From assembly GCA_029448655.1 (NCBI GenBank), contig JACCLO010000075.1, positions 1-40,809 on the forward strand: a stretch of DNA of 40,809 nt, read 5' to 3'. The notes below the pieces were generated by a model that saw nothing but the letters and a program-made list of their open reading frames with translations, was not told the DNA's origin and searched no databases. A program made the position numbers and the translations under genes. Source of the stretch: Wolfiporia cocos. Lineage: Eukaryota; Basidiomycota; Agaricomycetes; Polyporales; Phaeolaceae. Positions 26,257 to 37,309 of the stretch are shown in pieces; the stretch's first letter is position 1; every line of letters begins with the position of its first letter.

Positions 26257-28924
26257 TCAGACATGGGTTTCTCGTGGCCACCACGAATCAAGCAGTTCGC
26301 GGTCATCCTCAGCTTCAATTGGACCACAGGGCCGACCAGGCCAACCGATGGACTCGTTGCGCATCGCAGGGTAGAATACCTGACTGGCTTTGCCCGCCCA
26401 ATCAAAGTCGACAACCTTGATCTCCGCTTTTTCTTCGTCAACGATCCGCGCCATGATATTGCTCGACCTAAGGTCGCCGTGTACGAAGCCCTTTTTCTTG
26501 AGCAATTTCAGAACATTCTCCAATGATTCCCGTATAGCCTTACGGCACAGAGGGGTTAAATCACGTAAGAGGTCGTGTAAGCGCTTCCAATCCCCATCCA
26601 AGTGGTCCATGATGTAGGCAACAGGAGCACCTTCCAAGCAGACACACCCATGGAGGGTAGGCACGAGGCCTTCCTTCGCCAGAAGTCGATGTATGTCTTC
26701 GCCATAGGAACCGCTGACAAGCTTGACAACCACAGGTGTCTGCTCCGGCAACTTCTCCCGTGCAGAGGTCGTCGACAACGTTGCTGTGAACAGCACTCGG
26801 TTGTTGAGATCGACGACAAGAGGCTTCTTGAATGTGAGGGTCCCAGTGCTTGGTTTGTCGGCAGCGGTGTCGGCAGCGGTGTCGGCATACAGCGTGCAGG
26901 ATGAGTAGATTTGAGGGGTGCCACAAGGGAATGAGGGTGGTTCAGCGGTTGATGAAGCCAGCCTGTAGGACGACATTAACCTGATCCCACAGTGGCATTA
27001 TTGTGTTGGGCAACGTACTCCTTCAGCTCCTCTACTCCTTTAGCGAGCGCATACAGCAACCGTGCGAGCTGATTCTGTCGCTCTTTGGTGACGTCTGGTA
27101 GCATACAATACATTGCACTTAGTGGTTCCACTATGTAATCCTCTCCATCATAAAAACCGCCCTGCATGGACAGATGGGGTCCTGTGTGATAATCATAAGG
27201 GCGCCCAAGAACATGTATGTTTGGTTCAAAGTACATACCCAACAAGCATGGGAGAAACATTGGTGCACCCGCCTTCATGCACATCGAAGAGTTTTGACCA
27301 CAATCGAGTAGTCGTGCGCCACTTGCATGTAGACGTCATAGCCAGTTTCTGTCACAGATTTGGGACATGCCACTATTTTTCCCGTATTTTTACCTATTTA
27401 TCTGGTATTTCTACAACCTTGTAGACATTTACGCTGCTAAGCGCCCGTCTACACGTACACGCAACCAAACAACACGTACACAACGCGGTATACGTCCACT
27501 TGTCATAACAACACGTACATAACACGCTTGTACGCGTCAATGACTCAGCGGACTAACCTCCGGTGTCACGCGCCTTACTCATATCCCGATACCGGGCTAT
27601 GTCAGTACAATTGGATAAGCGGCCCGCTCGTTATCACATGCCAATGACCTTACGATTACTCATATCCCGATCCCGGAATATAATAATCACATGCATGGCT
27701 TACTAACGTAGCTACAGCCACTTCCACAACATGGACCTACGGTCCAAACAAACGATCTTACTGGTGCGGCCATTACCGGCGCACATGGTCTATGGTAGTT
27801 TACGACTAAACCATATTAGTTATGTCTGCGCACAGACCACCTTCATGTTTGGCTCCCTTACCGGTAACCAAACAAAACATGTATATAAGTAGGGCTATCA
27901 CTGCGGATAAGCCTTAGATTTGTTCTCTGCATTCGCACAGTTACATACCATCTCTGCTTGCGCCCACTAGCCTCCTCACCAACCTTCTGCAACATCTTCA
28001 AGTCGTCTATAAGGTTATAGTGTGAGTCCCACAGTCTAGTCTGTGTCAGTTTCGCCCGCCTCACGCTTGTCCTCACGCAGGCAAACTGGGAAGATCTCCT
28101 CCTCGTCCATGAACAACGTTGCATCCGGTTTGCATACGGCACGGTCGAGTTTGGGAAAAAATTTGTGGTTGAGCCTAAAGTTAGGGAGCAGTCCTTGAAC
28201 ACATTCGTTAAATTTCGCTGTGCGTGCGTTCTCATCGTCGAACGGGTTTCCCATCTCGTTGCACAATAAGGCGGCAGCACGGATGGAGGCAACCGCGATA
28301 GGGTCATCGGTGGCTGAAGAAAGGTCTGTGCCAAGTCGAATTCGGAAAAGACGAAAGACATCGTGGAGCGTGCATATTCGGCACACCGCTCTTTTCAACG
28401 GGACGCATACATAAGATGGCTGCGCGGGTTCTTTGTACGTCTGCCCACACGTCCGTCTTGGCAAATTCTGATGGTGCAGGGAGGGAGTTGAGCAGTACCC
28501 TGAAATAAAAGGCAAGGTTCGCATATTGTGTATTCAAATCATTCAGTTGTAACTCTTTTGAGTGCATGTCAGCTTGGGACTAGGGACGTCAGGAATAGAT
28601 AGCAAGCCTACTTGCCATATCTGGGTAATCATCTGGGATGTTGATATGTACTTCCAAGTACTGCATTTCACCCAACTCCTTCTCTCCAGGAGCAGAAGCT
28701 GCACTGACCACAAGTCCCATAATACTCATAGCGAGCTTAGCACCAACTGTACCAAGACCCTCCTCCTGCAGAAGCGGCAATATCTCTTTTTTTACATGTT
28801 CAATCAAGCGGTTGACCTTTTTGGCTGCCTCCTCGACTAAGCTCTTTAGAGTTTTGTATTGAGGACGCGGCTTCTTGCGTGGTGATGATGGGGTGTCACT
28901 GGGACGTTTCAAACCCGATGACAT
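26257..28924 (-). pseudogene. Nuclease-kinase fusion gene (Crinkler-like), broken by a solo LTR
   Basis: The gene starts at 28924 with a basic, NLS-like N-terminus (SSPRKKPRP). Exon 1 ends near 28612, exon 2 covers about 28572-28411, exon 3 starts at 28325; the first intron would be short (39 bp). Exon 3 contains KPDATLF followed by CLREDK and, beyond the LTR, YMQVAHDY: the D, E-x-K and Q pattern of PD-(D/E)XK nucleases. The C-terminal part is a protein kinase with HGDLRSSNIM (catalytic loop) and DFDWAG (in place of DFG). Such fusions are known among basidiomycete Crinkler-type proteins. The LTR at 27350-28048 cuts it in the nuclease, and frame changes near 27285 and 26976 suggest further decay or unseen introns. 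Confidence 0.6.
27350..28048 (+). mobile_element. Solo LTR in the nuclease-kinase gene
   Basis: This 699-bp LTR starts TGTCACAG, ends CTGTGTCA and has a perfect target duplication GTTTC (27345-27349 and 28049-28053). TATATAA near 27882 is followed by a hairpin GGCTATC/GATAAGCC. Its end carries the AGTCC-loop hairpin and an ACAG/CTGT hairpin like the other LTRs. Removing it with one duplication copy joins REAGET and GYDVYMQ in frame. Confidence 0.9.
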
Positions 28925-30175
28925 GACACCGTGCTTGGGCTTGGGAGGGGGAGGGCTGTGGTGGTGGCAGTCAATAGGAGAGATGCGAGTCTACCTATCA
29001 GTAAGCAAGAGTCACCACGCTGCACTGGACGGCAACCAGTGCTCCGGTGACCATATATGCATGGTGTCCAGGGTCCCATGCTGACAAACCAGTGTGCCGA
29101 CTCGCGGCATCGGTGGCGCTGGGCGTTTACGATCCATATTAATCCCTTCCAATTCACGGCAAGCTAGTACGCGATCACGAAGTCGACTCTCACTCGCACT
29201 CAGAGTGAGAAGTCCGTTCATCTCGCGATCCCCGTCACCCAAATGCATCTGCACTAGCGAGGCACTTGTTCGCAAGGCACAGTGAGACACCACGCCCGTT
29301 CATCTCGCAATGATCGTCTAGGCTCGTGAACCCTTCGTGAATGGTGCACCTAGCAAGTCCCCTTCACGCTTTCATGTGTGCTGCGCACAGGCACCATTCT
29401 GATGCAGTTCCAGCCCACATAATGGCGGAGGTCGATAGCAAATCGGCTCACCAATGCGTGCTTTGATGCGTGCACAGCTGTGCTCATAGCCGATTTTATT
29501 GAGAAGTAAACCTAATCTTTCCGTGCCAAGAGACCCGCCGCAATGCCGTGAAACAATGTCTCAGGCTGTCGCCGTCATTGGATATAAACTTATGTTACGG
29601 GTGTCAGAGAGCGTGTTCGGCAATGATGGAAGAAGTAACCATTCAACGAGAGTGTGGAAAATGGAAGATAGTGTGGCGCGCGGGATGGGAAGAGAAGGGT
29701 GCCACACCGGCGAGGAGTGGCCGCGCCCCAACAGTGGTCGAGATGAGCCCGATGGATGCATAACACAAGGTGCTCTGTATCGAGACGGTATGAACAAAGG
29801 AAGCTGGGTAGCGAGGTGTCACGGCGAATACTTTAGCTTCCTCATGCTGCGTTGGAATGCTAGGTGGTTTTGCACGGGGTTATTGGCATACCATTGTTAG
29901 AACAACAAGTTATTTGAGTATCGAATGCCGGATGACGGTAGTTAGGTGAGAGTTACATGCATTGCACATATCACCTTCCGCTTGCAATGGTCATGTAAAC
30001 TAACACTATCCCTTCTGAGGCGTGCGTGGACCGATCGCTTGTATACAGCTGTGTCTTGTTTCCTGTTTCATGCTACAGCTGCATGTGATGATCAACATGC
30101 AATGATTTGTACTAGAGCGTTTGTGATATCGAGCGAACTCACCGCGTTCTCTACTATAACATGGTTGTATTCCTT
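28925..30175. other. Intergenic, no gene supported
   Basis: Short open frames occur on both strands (for example minus 29012-29293 and plus 29499-29900), but none has a recognisable motif. The part next to 28925 should contain the promoter of the nuclease-kinase gene. Confidence 0.4.
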
Positions 30176-33100
30176 TCACTGTCTCAGGCTCGCGGGAATT
30201 TCCACTAGGACCACCGGCATCCTTCCAACGAGTGTTGTACGATCGATGCTCTTTATCGTCTCTTCTATTTTGCAGCATATCCCTTCATTTGCGCGAAGCA
30301 ACTCTTCCAAACTGTCAATGACAGCACGCCCAGAGGACGCATATTCGGCCTCGAGGTCGATAAGGCGGTTGAAGTGGGCGACACTGCAGTGGCCGTTCAC
30401 AGGGATCAGCAGGTCCGCAAGAATGCGAAGTATGTATGGGCAGTCAGCACACACCTATCCGCACGCATGTGCATAGGATCCTGCGCTGCCTCCCGGAGGA
30501 TTGCACTCCGATCAATGTGCACTTCTTCACGTACGCTGTCAAAGCGATCCGTGATCTTGCCGAAAATAGCCTGCGAGGGTCGAGCACATACTCAGCATAC
30601 CGCAATATCCTTAGCAGCTTCTACGGCACCTGATGCAACTCCCGCAGAACATCTTCGATGTCTTGGACATTTGCAGTGGCTTCCTTGCACCGCGAGCGGT
30701 TCCCAGCACCCGTTATATTTGTTTTCCGGAATGAGCCACGTTCACGTCGCCCTATGAAAGGCTCGTGTTCAATATCCTGCAGCAGCAGTCCCAGTGACAC
30801 TAACAACAAAAGTCAGAAGTGCGCCGTTGTATCTATGGATAAGTTTACCAGTAGCCCTCTCTCGCTTGTATGGGCTCAGCGATGTGGGCTGACTCCGAGA
30901 ACCAATCTCAAAGTTCAACTCCGGCAACGGTTCGCATTCTTCCACGACTGGCGCGAAGGTAACGGAATGTCTAGGATGGGTCTTTCTCGTGGAGACAGAG
31001 TCTCCTGCACAATCATCGACCTCAACAACCTTGCCAATTGGGGTAGATGTTACCTCCGTCAACTCAAAATCAGTTTGCTCAAGCTTTTCCGGAGAGGGAA
31101 TGACGAGAGGAGCAGGAGAATGTATACGATCGGATCTTGGTGTGGTATTCGTTCCGAGCATGGAATCTGCTATGGTCGCATGTATCGCCTTGTTGGCAAC
31201 TTCGGAGATGTCTGACATAGAATCTTCAGCGGTGGCTGGCTCCTCAGGCAGAGGCCCTGTATGAACATTACCAGATCCCGTCAAGAGGCTTTCAGATGCG
31301 GATGATGACATAGACTTCTTGGACAGAGATGTGCATCCCAAAGTATTCAGTGTAGGCTGTATGGTTTCTTCATGGTGAACACCAGGAACTCCGCTCGTAC
31401 TGTTGTCTACAGTCGCAGATCTGTGAGGGGCTTCAGAAGTGAGGTTGGCCCATGGCGCAATCTTTCTCTTTTTGCTTGTGGACTGTTTTAGTATTAGCGT
31501 ATGGCGTAGAAAGTGTCACGGTACACGCGCCTTAGCAATGTTGGTAGAACCTGACAATGGGTGAGCTTTCTCTTGCAAGGCAGGGTTCGACATTTCGACC
31601 CTCTGTAGTCCACGACCATGATATGGCTTTCTCATCAATCACGAGAACGCAAGAGAACAAACATACCCTTTTGTCCGTTGTCGAAGCACTGGCTGCGAGA
31701 GCAGGGACCACATGCTTTGCGTGTGTCTTGATTTTTACTTCCGATTGATTTTCCTTAGTCTCTTCGACAGGTTCGTCCTCGACGAACGTGTCAGATAGCT
31801 CATGCCTGTCACATAACGGATCGTCGTCCGAGGCTCCCTGGTAGATGATAGGGCCCGGCGGAGACGGTTTTGTCTTCCAGAGCTTTGCTTTATGAGGTCT
31901 ACCTTTGGTCGTGCTCGACTGAGGGGCTTTGCTTTCCAGGGCAGGCTTATTGTCGGCCTTCTTGCGACGAGCAAACAAAGCTGTGAGAGGAGACAACGTG
32001 TTCCGAGTAGACGAAAATGGATCGGATTCGGGTAGAGCACCATAGTCAATCATGTGGGAGCATGAGGTAGGAGAACATATTTTCTCCTTTTCGCCGTGAT
32101 ATCTGTTGGTTGCCCTAGTCGCCGCTGTAGAACGAGGCTGAAGCACCTGAGATTCCGTGCGCTCTGGAGGATCTGGTGTGCAAAGAGCGCTACGACCTGT
32201 CGGGGAAGTCTTGGATCGTTTATTGGCAACAGCGTCCTCTGCCAGCTTATCTGAGTTAGGACCGTCTTCGCTGCACTCAGTAGAATCTCGCTTTCTCTTG
32301 TAGGCCTTGGCGGCAACAGAGTTATTGGTCGACTTGCGGGTTTTCCCGGCAAGTCGGGATTCGGACGATTTGGCTGACCTAGTGGAGATTACTCTAGGGC
32401 CTTCCGACCGTTGCCTACGTTGAGGCGGGGCCAGCAGAACCGAGTCGACGTCAGATGGATCACATAGTTCCTCATCGCTTGCGCCAAAGGCTTCTCTTCG
32501 GACATTTTTCGAACGCATATGGGGCGTAGATTTCATAGACTGACGTTCGTCGATAGCAGAAGATCTCGAACTAGTCGCGTTATCAAGGTCTGATCCGCAG
32601 CTGAGTTCGTCACTGCTTTGGTTGGTATTGTAGACTAGCGGAAAGTTGACAGTGTTGATGAGCGCGGATGCTATGGATTGTGTGATACTCACATTGTTGG
32701 ACTTTCTCAATCCTCTAGTGAGTGGAGATCAGTCATGGAAGAATGCGATCAATTTAGCGCACCTCGGATTGGCTTAGTTGTTTCATCGGCTTGCCCTGGG
32801 TGTCAAAATCTAAAACCAGTGGCGACGTCGCTAGTGATAGCTTCGGTGGGAGTATCTCTCTATACTTCTGTCCCTGCATTACGATACCGTGTCAGCACTC
32901 GCAAACCAGATAGAAAGTATAAGCTACGCTTTCTTACTTGACCTCTGTCGCGCAACGCATTTGCGAATCTGTCCAGATCGCCGCTCGTAAGAGTAAACGT
33001 TACAACTGGGCCGCTTTCGTCTATGCCAGAGGTTATCGGTTCTCCTCCGAGAATAGGAGGACTGCACATGACAATTTGCACCTGCGCGCCGACCCTCTCC

Positions 33101-34560
33101 TCGCCAGAACGCTCGCGCAGGATATCTATTTTGTGTATGGAAGTGTATGAGATTGTCAGGGATTCATATTGGTTATCCTGTATCGATGTATGAACATATA
33201 ATCAGCTCGCCGTATGACGGACATCGAATAAGGTCAAAAGGCACACTTCTATGAGCATGTTCACGAGTATTGCCTTGGGATCGACATATAGCCTATCGCA
33301 TCGTTGTGTTTGCCCACAGGCACAGACTTCTTCTATCGCAAAAGGCTGCGGGCTATATGGCGCCGGTCAGCGTGATAATACGGCAGCTTAAGTTACTCAC
33401 AAAGTCCGGTCGCCAGCAGCCAGTGCTTCGGCAATCTTCCGTGAGGTCACGTCCCAGTCCTCCGAGGGCACGTTCTCAAGCAGCCCCGTGACCTTTTTGT
33501 CCGATGCTGGTGGTTTCCGGGGGAGACGACTTGCTGAACACAGACTGGATGAATGCAGTACGGTTTGCGCGACCGGAGGCAGCCCCCTTCGTTGAAGGCA
33601 ATAGACGCGCAAATAGCGTCAACAAGCTCTCCAGAGGAAGGAAATCTGGATCATGGTATCGGAATCTGACATGACGCTGCTTCGAGAGAGCTTACCTTTG
33701 GTGCGCCAGATGGTGGCTCCGAGGCGACGACTACGCACAAGAAATGGTATGCGGCATAGTAAGGTAAAATGGAATCAGGCTCACCCTCCAAGGATTTGGT
33801 CGTCACGAAGCGTGTGTTGATTGGCGTGATGCATCGCAGCAGAATCGGCGAGAAGAGTATATGCCTGGTAATGTCGAAATGAGTGTAAGTTTGGCGCATA
33901 AATAAAGGTGTAAGAGACCGTACAGTGCATCGTAAACCAGTACTTATCATCGGAGCAGTTGGTGAGAAACATATGTCGCATAGATTGGGAAAAAGCGTGG
34001 CTGCTATGACGTCCTTTGCTTTGCTACTTTTGCCTTTGTCTAGCGCACCCATGAGCCCATCTGAAGAAGGGAATGGGGATGGAGATTACCGTTTTCACTT
34101 TCATCGAGAAAATCCTGGACATAGTCAGCTTCCCGGACAAAGCGTAAACATCGAACTAAAGCATACGAGAACACCGGACAAGAGAGAGTTGAGCACTCCT
34201 TCCCATAACCCCTGTTGCTCATTCTGCTGCTTTCTAAGAGTTGGGAGAACCTTCTCGTGATAGACCTTGTAGAAAATCGCGGCAGCGGCTTCAAGGGCAG
34301 GCTGCGGAAAAGCAGAGTATATGGGAAGAAGGGGCCTGCGCAGACACTGAGATAACACTTTGGATGCTTGCTCGGATATCGTGGATAAATTCTATATGAT
34401 GATGAACAGACATCCACTGAGCCCCAAATAGCTGCCTTACGAGTAAGACGAGGTGGGAGGACACCTTCTCGAGGGCCTCTGCTAGACTTTTGCTATTCTT
34501 GGCGCGAGATTTTGAGATAGTCTGCTGCAGCAATTTGAAAGGAGAATCGGAGGCAGACAT
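30176..34560 (-). CDS. Large multi-exon gene; layout like a meiotic chromosome-axis protein (Red1/SYCP2 type), tentative
   Basis: The start is ATG at 34560 (MSASDSPFKLLQQTISKSRAKN). A GTAAGG...TAG intron of about 50 bp is visible soon after, followed by helical, repeat-like exons (CLRRPLLPIYSAFPQPALEAAA; SLLTLFARLLPSTKG; ENVPSEDWDVTSRKIAEALA) and a possible beta-rich part (VTFTLTSGDLDRFANALRDRG). A long Ser/Lys-rich disordered middle (32630-31690 and 31400-30830, with KRKR) and a C-terminal coiled coil (FDSVREEVHIDRS; FNRLIDLEAEYASSGRAVID) follow, stopping at 30176. Helical-repeat head, disordered middle and coiled-coil tail is the layout of Red1/SYCP2-like axis proteins, and MSH4 lies nearby. 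No decisive motif was found. Exon limits are approximate, and one junction near 34090 is unclear. Confidence 0.4.
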
Positions 34561-34930
34561 TTCAAGTGGTGGGTGTACAAGGAGTAACTAGTATGGCTGT
34601 CAAGAACAAGGCGCGACGCGGAAACGCGTAGTGTCACATCCATCACAAATACGTGACGCGACGCAACGCACGCGCTACTAGACATCTCTGAATTAAGACG
34701 CCGATTCGAGCCGACGTTGTCCAGAATACAAGCTTGTGCTTCTGCGGACGCTTCAAACATAGCTGGTATATGTATGGTATATGATATTTCTCATTAGCAG
34801 AAAGTAGCCACCCTTGCCGCTCGTTTGTCTTCAGGGCGAGGTATGCGATAATGGTACAAGACAAGAAAGAAGCATAACCAAAGCTGGCGTAGAGTGACAA
34901 GAATGTCCGAACAATGCATACGAGAGCCAA
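34561..34930. other. Intergenic between two minus-strand genes
   Basis: It lies between the stop of the gene to its right (34931) and the start codon at 34560. No gene is supported. It should hold the terminator of the former and the promoter of the latter. Confidence 0.45.
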
Positions 34931-36115
34931 TCACTCATACATCTTGTCTCCGTCGGTCTCAACGCCATAGAACTGCCACATCCGATGCGCCTCCAAGTCC
35001 GGCATCCCATCCATCTTCGCGCCCACTTCTCCGTCAACCTCATATAGCTGTTTAGTCTATAAATGAAGTCTTATGAGGCACCAAACAGCAACTAGGAAAG
35101 GAGGGAGGGGGGGTTGCTCACGAGACAGAGCGTAGTCTTGATCATCGGAGGGCCAGGCGTAAATTGCTCGAAGTCGTCGTTTGACGAGTCTGCTTGATCC
35201 CTAGCGAATAAGTGCGGATGTGGTACGTGCAAATGTTCATCACCACCCTCCGTGGCAGAATCTACTGGCATGTCGGGCGCAGCGGGATTACTTGGGACAG
35301 CGACCTGCATTGTTCGCTTGACACGTATGAGTCTTTCTTCGATCCATCGAGTATAACTGCATCTGAAATTGCCCGTGCGACAAGATCGGTAATAGATTTC
35401 TGACCAGTGCAAAGTAGCTTAAAATAGCATGAGTACATGATGCTGATTCTCAAAAAAGTGAGGATGCGTACAATGAGCTCGGCGCTGATCTCGCGCCTGC
35501 CAAGTGTTCGAACAACACGCTCTTCTTTGCCGTCGGAGCCTGGAGTTGTCTTACCAGCCTTGATGCTCGAAGGGTCGAGCCGGTCTCCGAGAATCGTTGT
35601 TATTTTCAGCTCTGACAGCAACGAGACGAGTGTGCAAAAGAAATCAACACAGCTGGCCCGGCACACGTAGCGATCTGCACTGGTGTGAGTGCGTCCCTGT
35701 CCTCGGCGTGAGGGGTAGTCGGCGGATCGAAGAACCCAGGGGGAAGTGGCTGCCCGTGAACGATCGTCGTGTTGGCAGTGGAGTCATACTCCGAGAACTG
35801 GTGAGGGCACCGTAGATCCTCTGCCCATAGCGACCGTAAAGCTTCGTAGCCACCCGGCAGCGCGAACTCCCCGAGGTCGATCGGACCGGCGCGAAGCATT
35901 TGATCGAAGAGGAGGTACCTGCGAAGCTGGGGCGTCGTGAAATAGTGCCGCACCTGCTCGAAGTCTTCGAGGATGACGTCTCGATTGGCGAGGATAGTGA
36001 GCGCTTGAGCTTCGAGTGGGAGACCAATATTGCGATCAGTGTCGAAACCTATGGCCGGGGTTCGGAGGAGGATTCGATCACCCACCCACCAGCTCGTCCC
36101 ATTTTCCCACACTAG
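34931..36115 (-). CDS. Multi-exon gene of unknown function
   Basis: The first clear exon (about 36110-35680) encodes WWVGDRILLRTPAIGFDTDR, DFEQVRHYFTTPQLRRYLLF and GGYEALRSLWAEDLRC. Next come GDRLDPSSIKAGKTTPG and REISAELI, a GTACGC...CAG intron, SITDLVARAISDAVI, then an acidic linker (about 35330-35140) and a last exon ending MWQFYGVETDGDKMYE with TGA at 34931-34933. The start is uncertain: the frame is open to 36244, but that upstream part is Arg-rich and GC-rich. It is close in orientation and spacing to the gene at 30176-34560 and divergent from MSH4. I do not recognise the family. Confidence 0.45.
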
Positions 36116-36244
36116 TCTCCGCCAGCGTCCACACGTCCTCCTCCTCCCGGCCCTCCTCGTTCCTCCCAAGGAGCAAGCATCACGTGTCCTCTGACCCCGC
36201 CCACGGCGCGAGCGGCACCGTCCTCTTAGTATCAGCATGAACAT

Positions 36245-37309
36245 ACGCCGCAGGCACAGTCGGGACGCCGTGCACGGTCACAGCAGCAAGTGTGGCCGGC
36301 GCCCGGCGCCCGGAGTTACCATATCAATAAATCAGCACCGAGCCGCTATGAGAGGGCAGGGATTGGAAGGGAAGGGGATGAACATGAGCGCGGTCGCGAC
36401 GTCAGTCACAAACGGCGTGTGGAGGAGGCCGGTCCACCGGACGTGCACCGCGTCTGCGACGGACGCCGGCGCGGGCGGCGCGTAGACGGCAACGTAAGGG
36501 TCGGTAGCGTCGCCAGCGTGCGGCCTGCCGCGGCCGAGTGAGTGAGGTGAGATCGGCGTGTGAAAGGGAGATGGCGCAGCTCACCGCTGTGCGTGTAGGC
36601 ATGCCATTCCAGCCTACTGAAAGAGCGCAGATACGTCCTCCTCCCAGTCTGCCTGCCCGTTTGCGTCGTGTGGCGCCCGGGCGCAGGGGAAGGACGTGGA
36701 GAGGTGTATCGCGGGCAGCGTCGTGACGGTCGGCGAGACTACGTGTGCGAGGGATGCTTCCAGGGGGTGAGTGCGAGTGCATATGAAGAGTTACTATATA
36801 TGCGGGACCGATCGCGGCAAACGGGACGCAGGACACCTGACTGCAAGGCGTAGAGCACGCGCCGTGGGCCACGGAGCGTGTCCCAGCCCGATAGCGCCGC
36901 GTGCTGCTTCGTGTTCAGCGGGACCACGTCGAGAGGAGCGAGCACCGCAACGCTGTCACCGCGGCGGGATGAAGACAAGATGGACACAGACGCAGTAATT
37001 AAGGCATAGGGCGGACGGTGTGGGCGTGATAACACATGTAACTAACTTTCACAATCCTGTACGTCCTCCCGTTGCTCGAGTCTCGTATTGTATTCGTTTC
37101 AGACCTGCCCTGTACGCACAATTGAGATCCCTTATTAGGATGTCCCGAGATTCGGCACCGCTCGTCGATCGATCGCATGCGGGGACTCAAACCCGCCGTC
37201 ATTTGTCGTCGCCCTCGGTCTCGCGCCTTTTCCTTTTCGCTGGATCGCTACGCTCGTCCCATATTTTCCTGGCTTTGCACGCCCTGCCTCATCCCACCCC
37301 GCTACGGCG
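36245..37309. other. GC-rich intergenic region between divergent genes
   Basis: The region separates the minus-strand gene ending at 34931 from MSH4 on the plus strand. Open frames here (for example minus 36402-36872) are Arg/Ala/Pro-rich, as expected of random GC-rich DNA, and I do not support them. Part may encode an upstream exon of the minus-strand gene. Confidence 0.4.

Noticed and set aside
26556..26926. Alternative minus and plus frames over the kinase
   Set aside because: The 239-codon minus frame carries the kinase motifs; the others are shadows.
36402..36872. Minus-strand coding frame in the GC-rich intergenic region
   Set aside because: Arg/Ala/Pro-rich without domain; overlapping frames on both strands are equally long, as in random GC-rich DNA.
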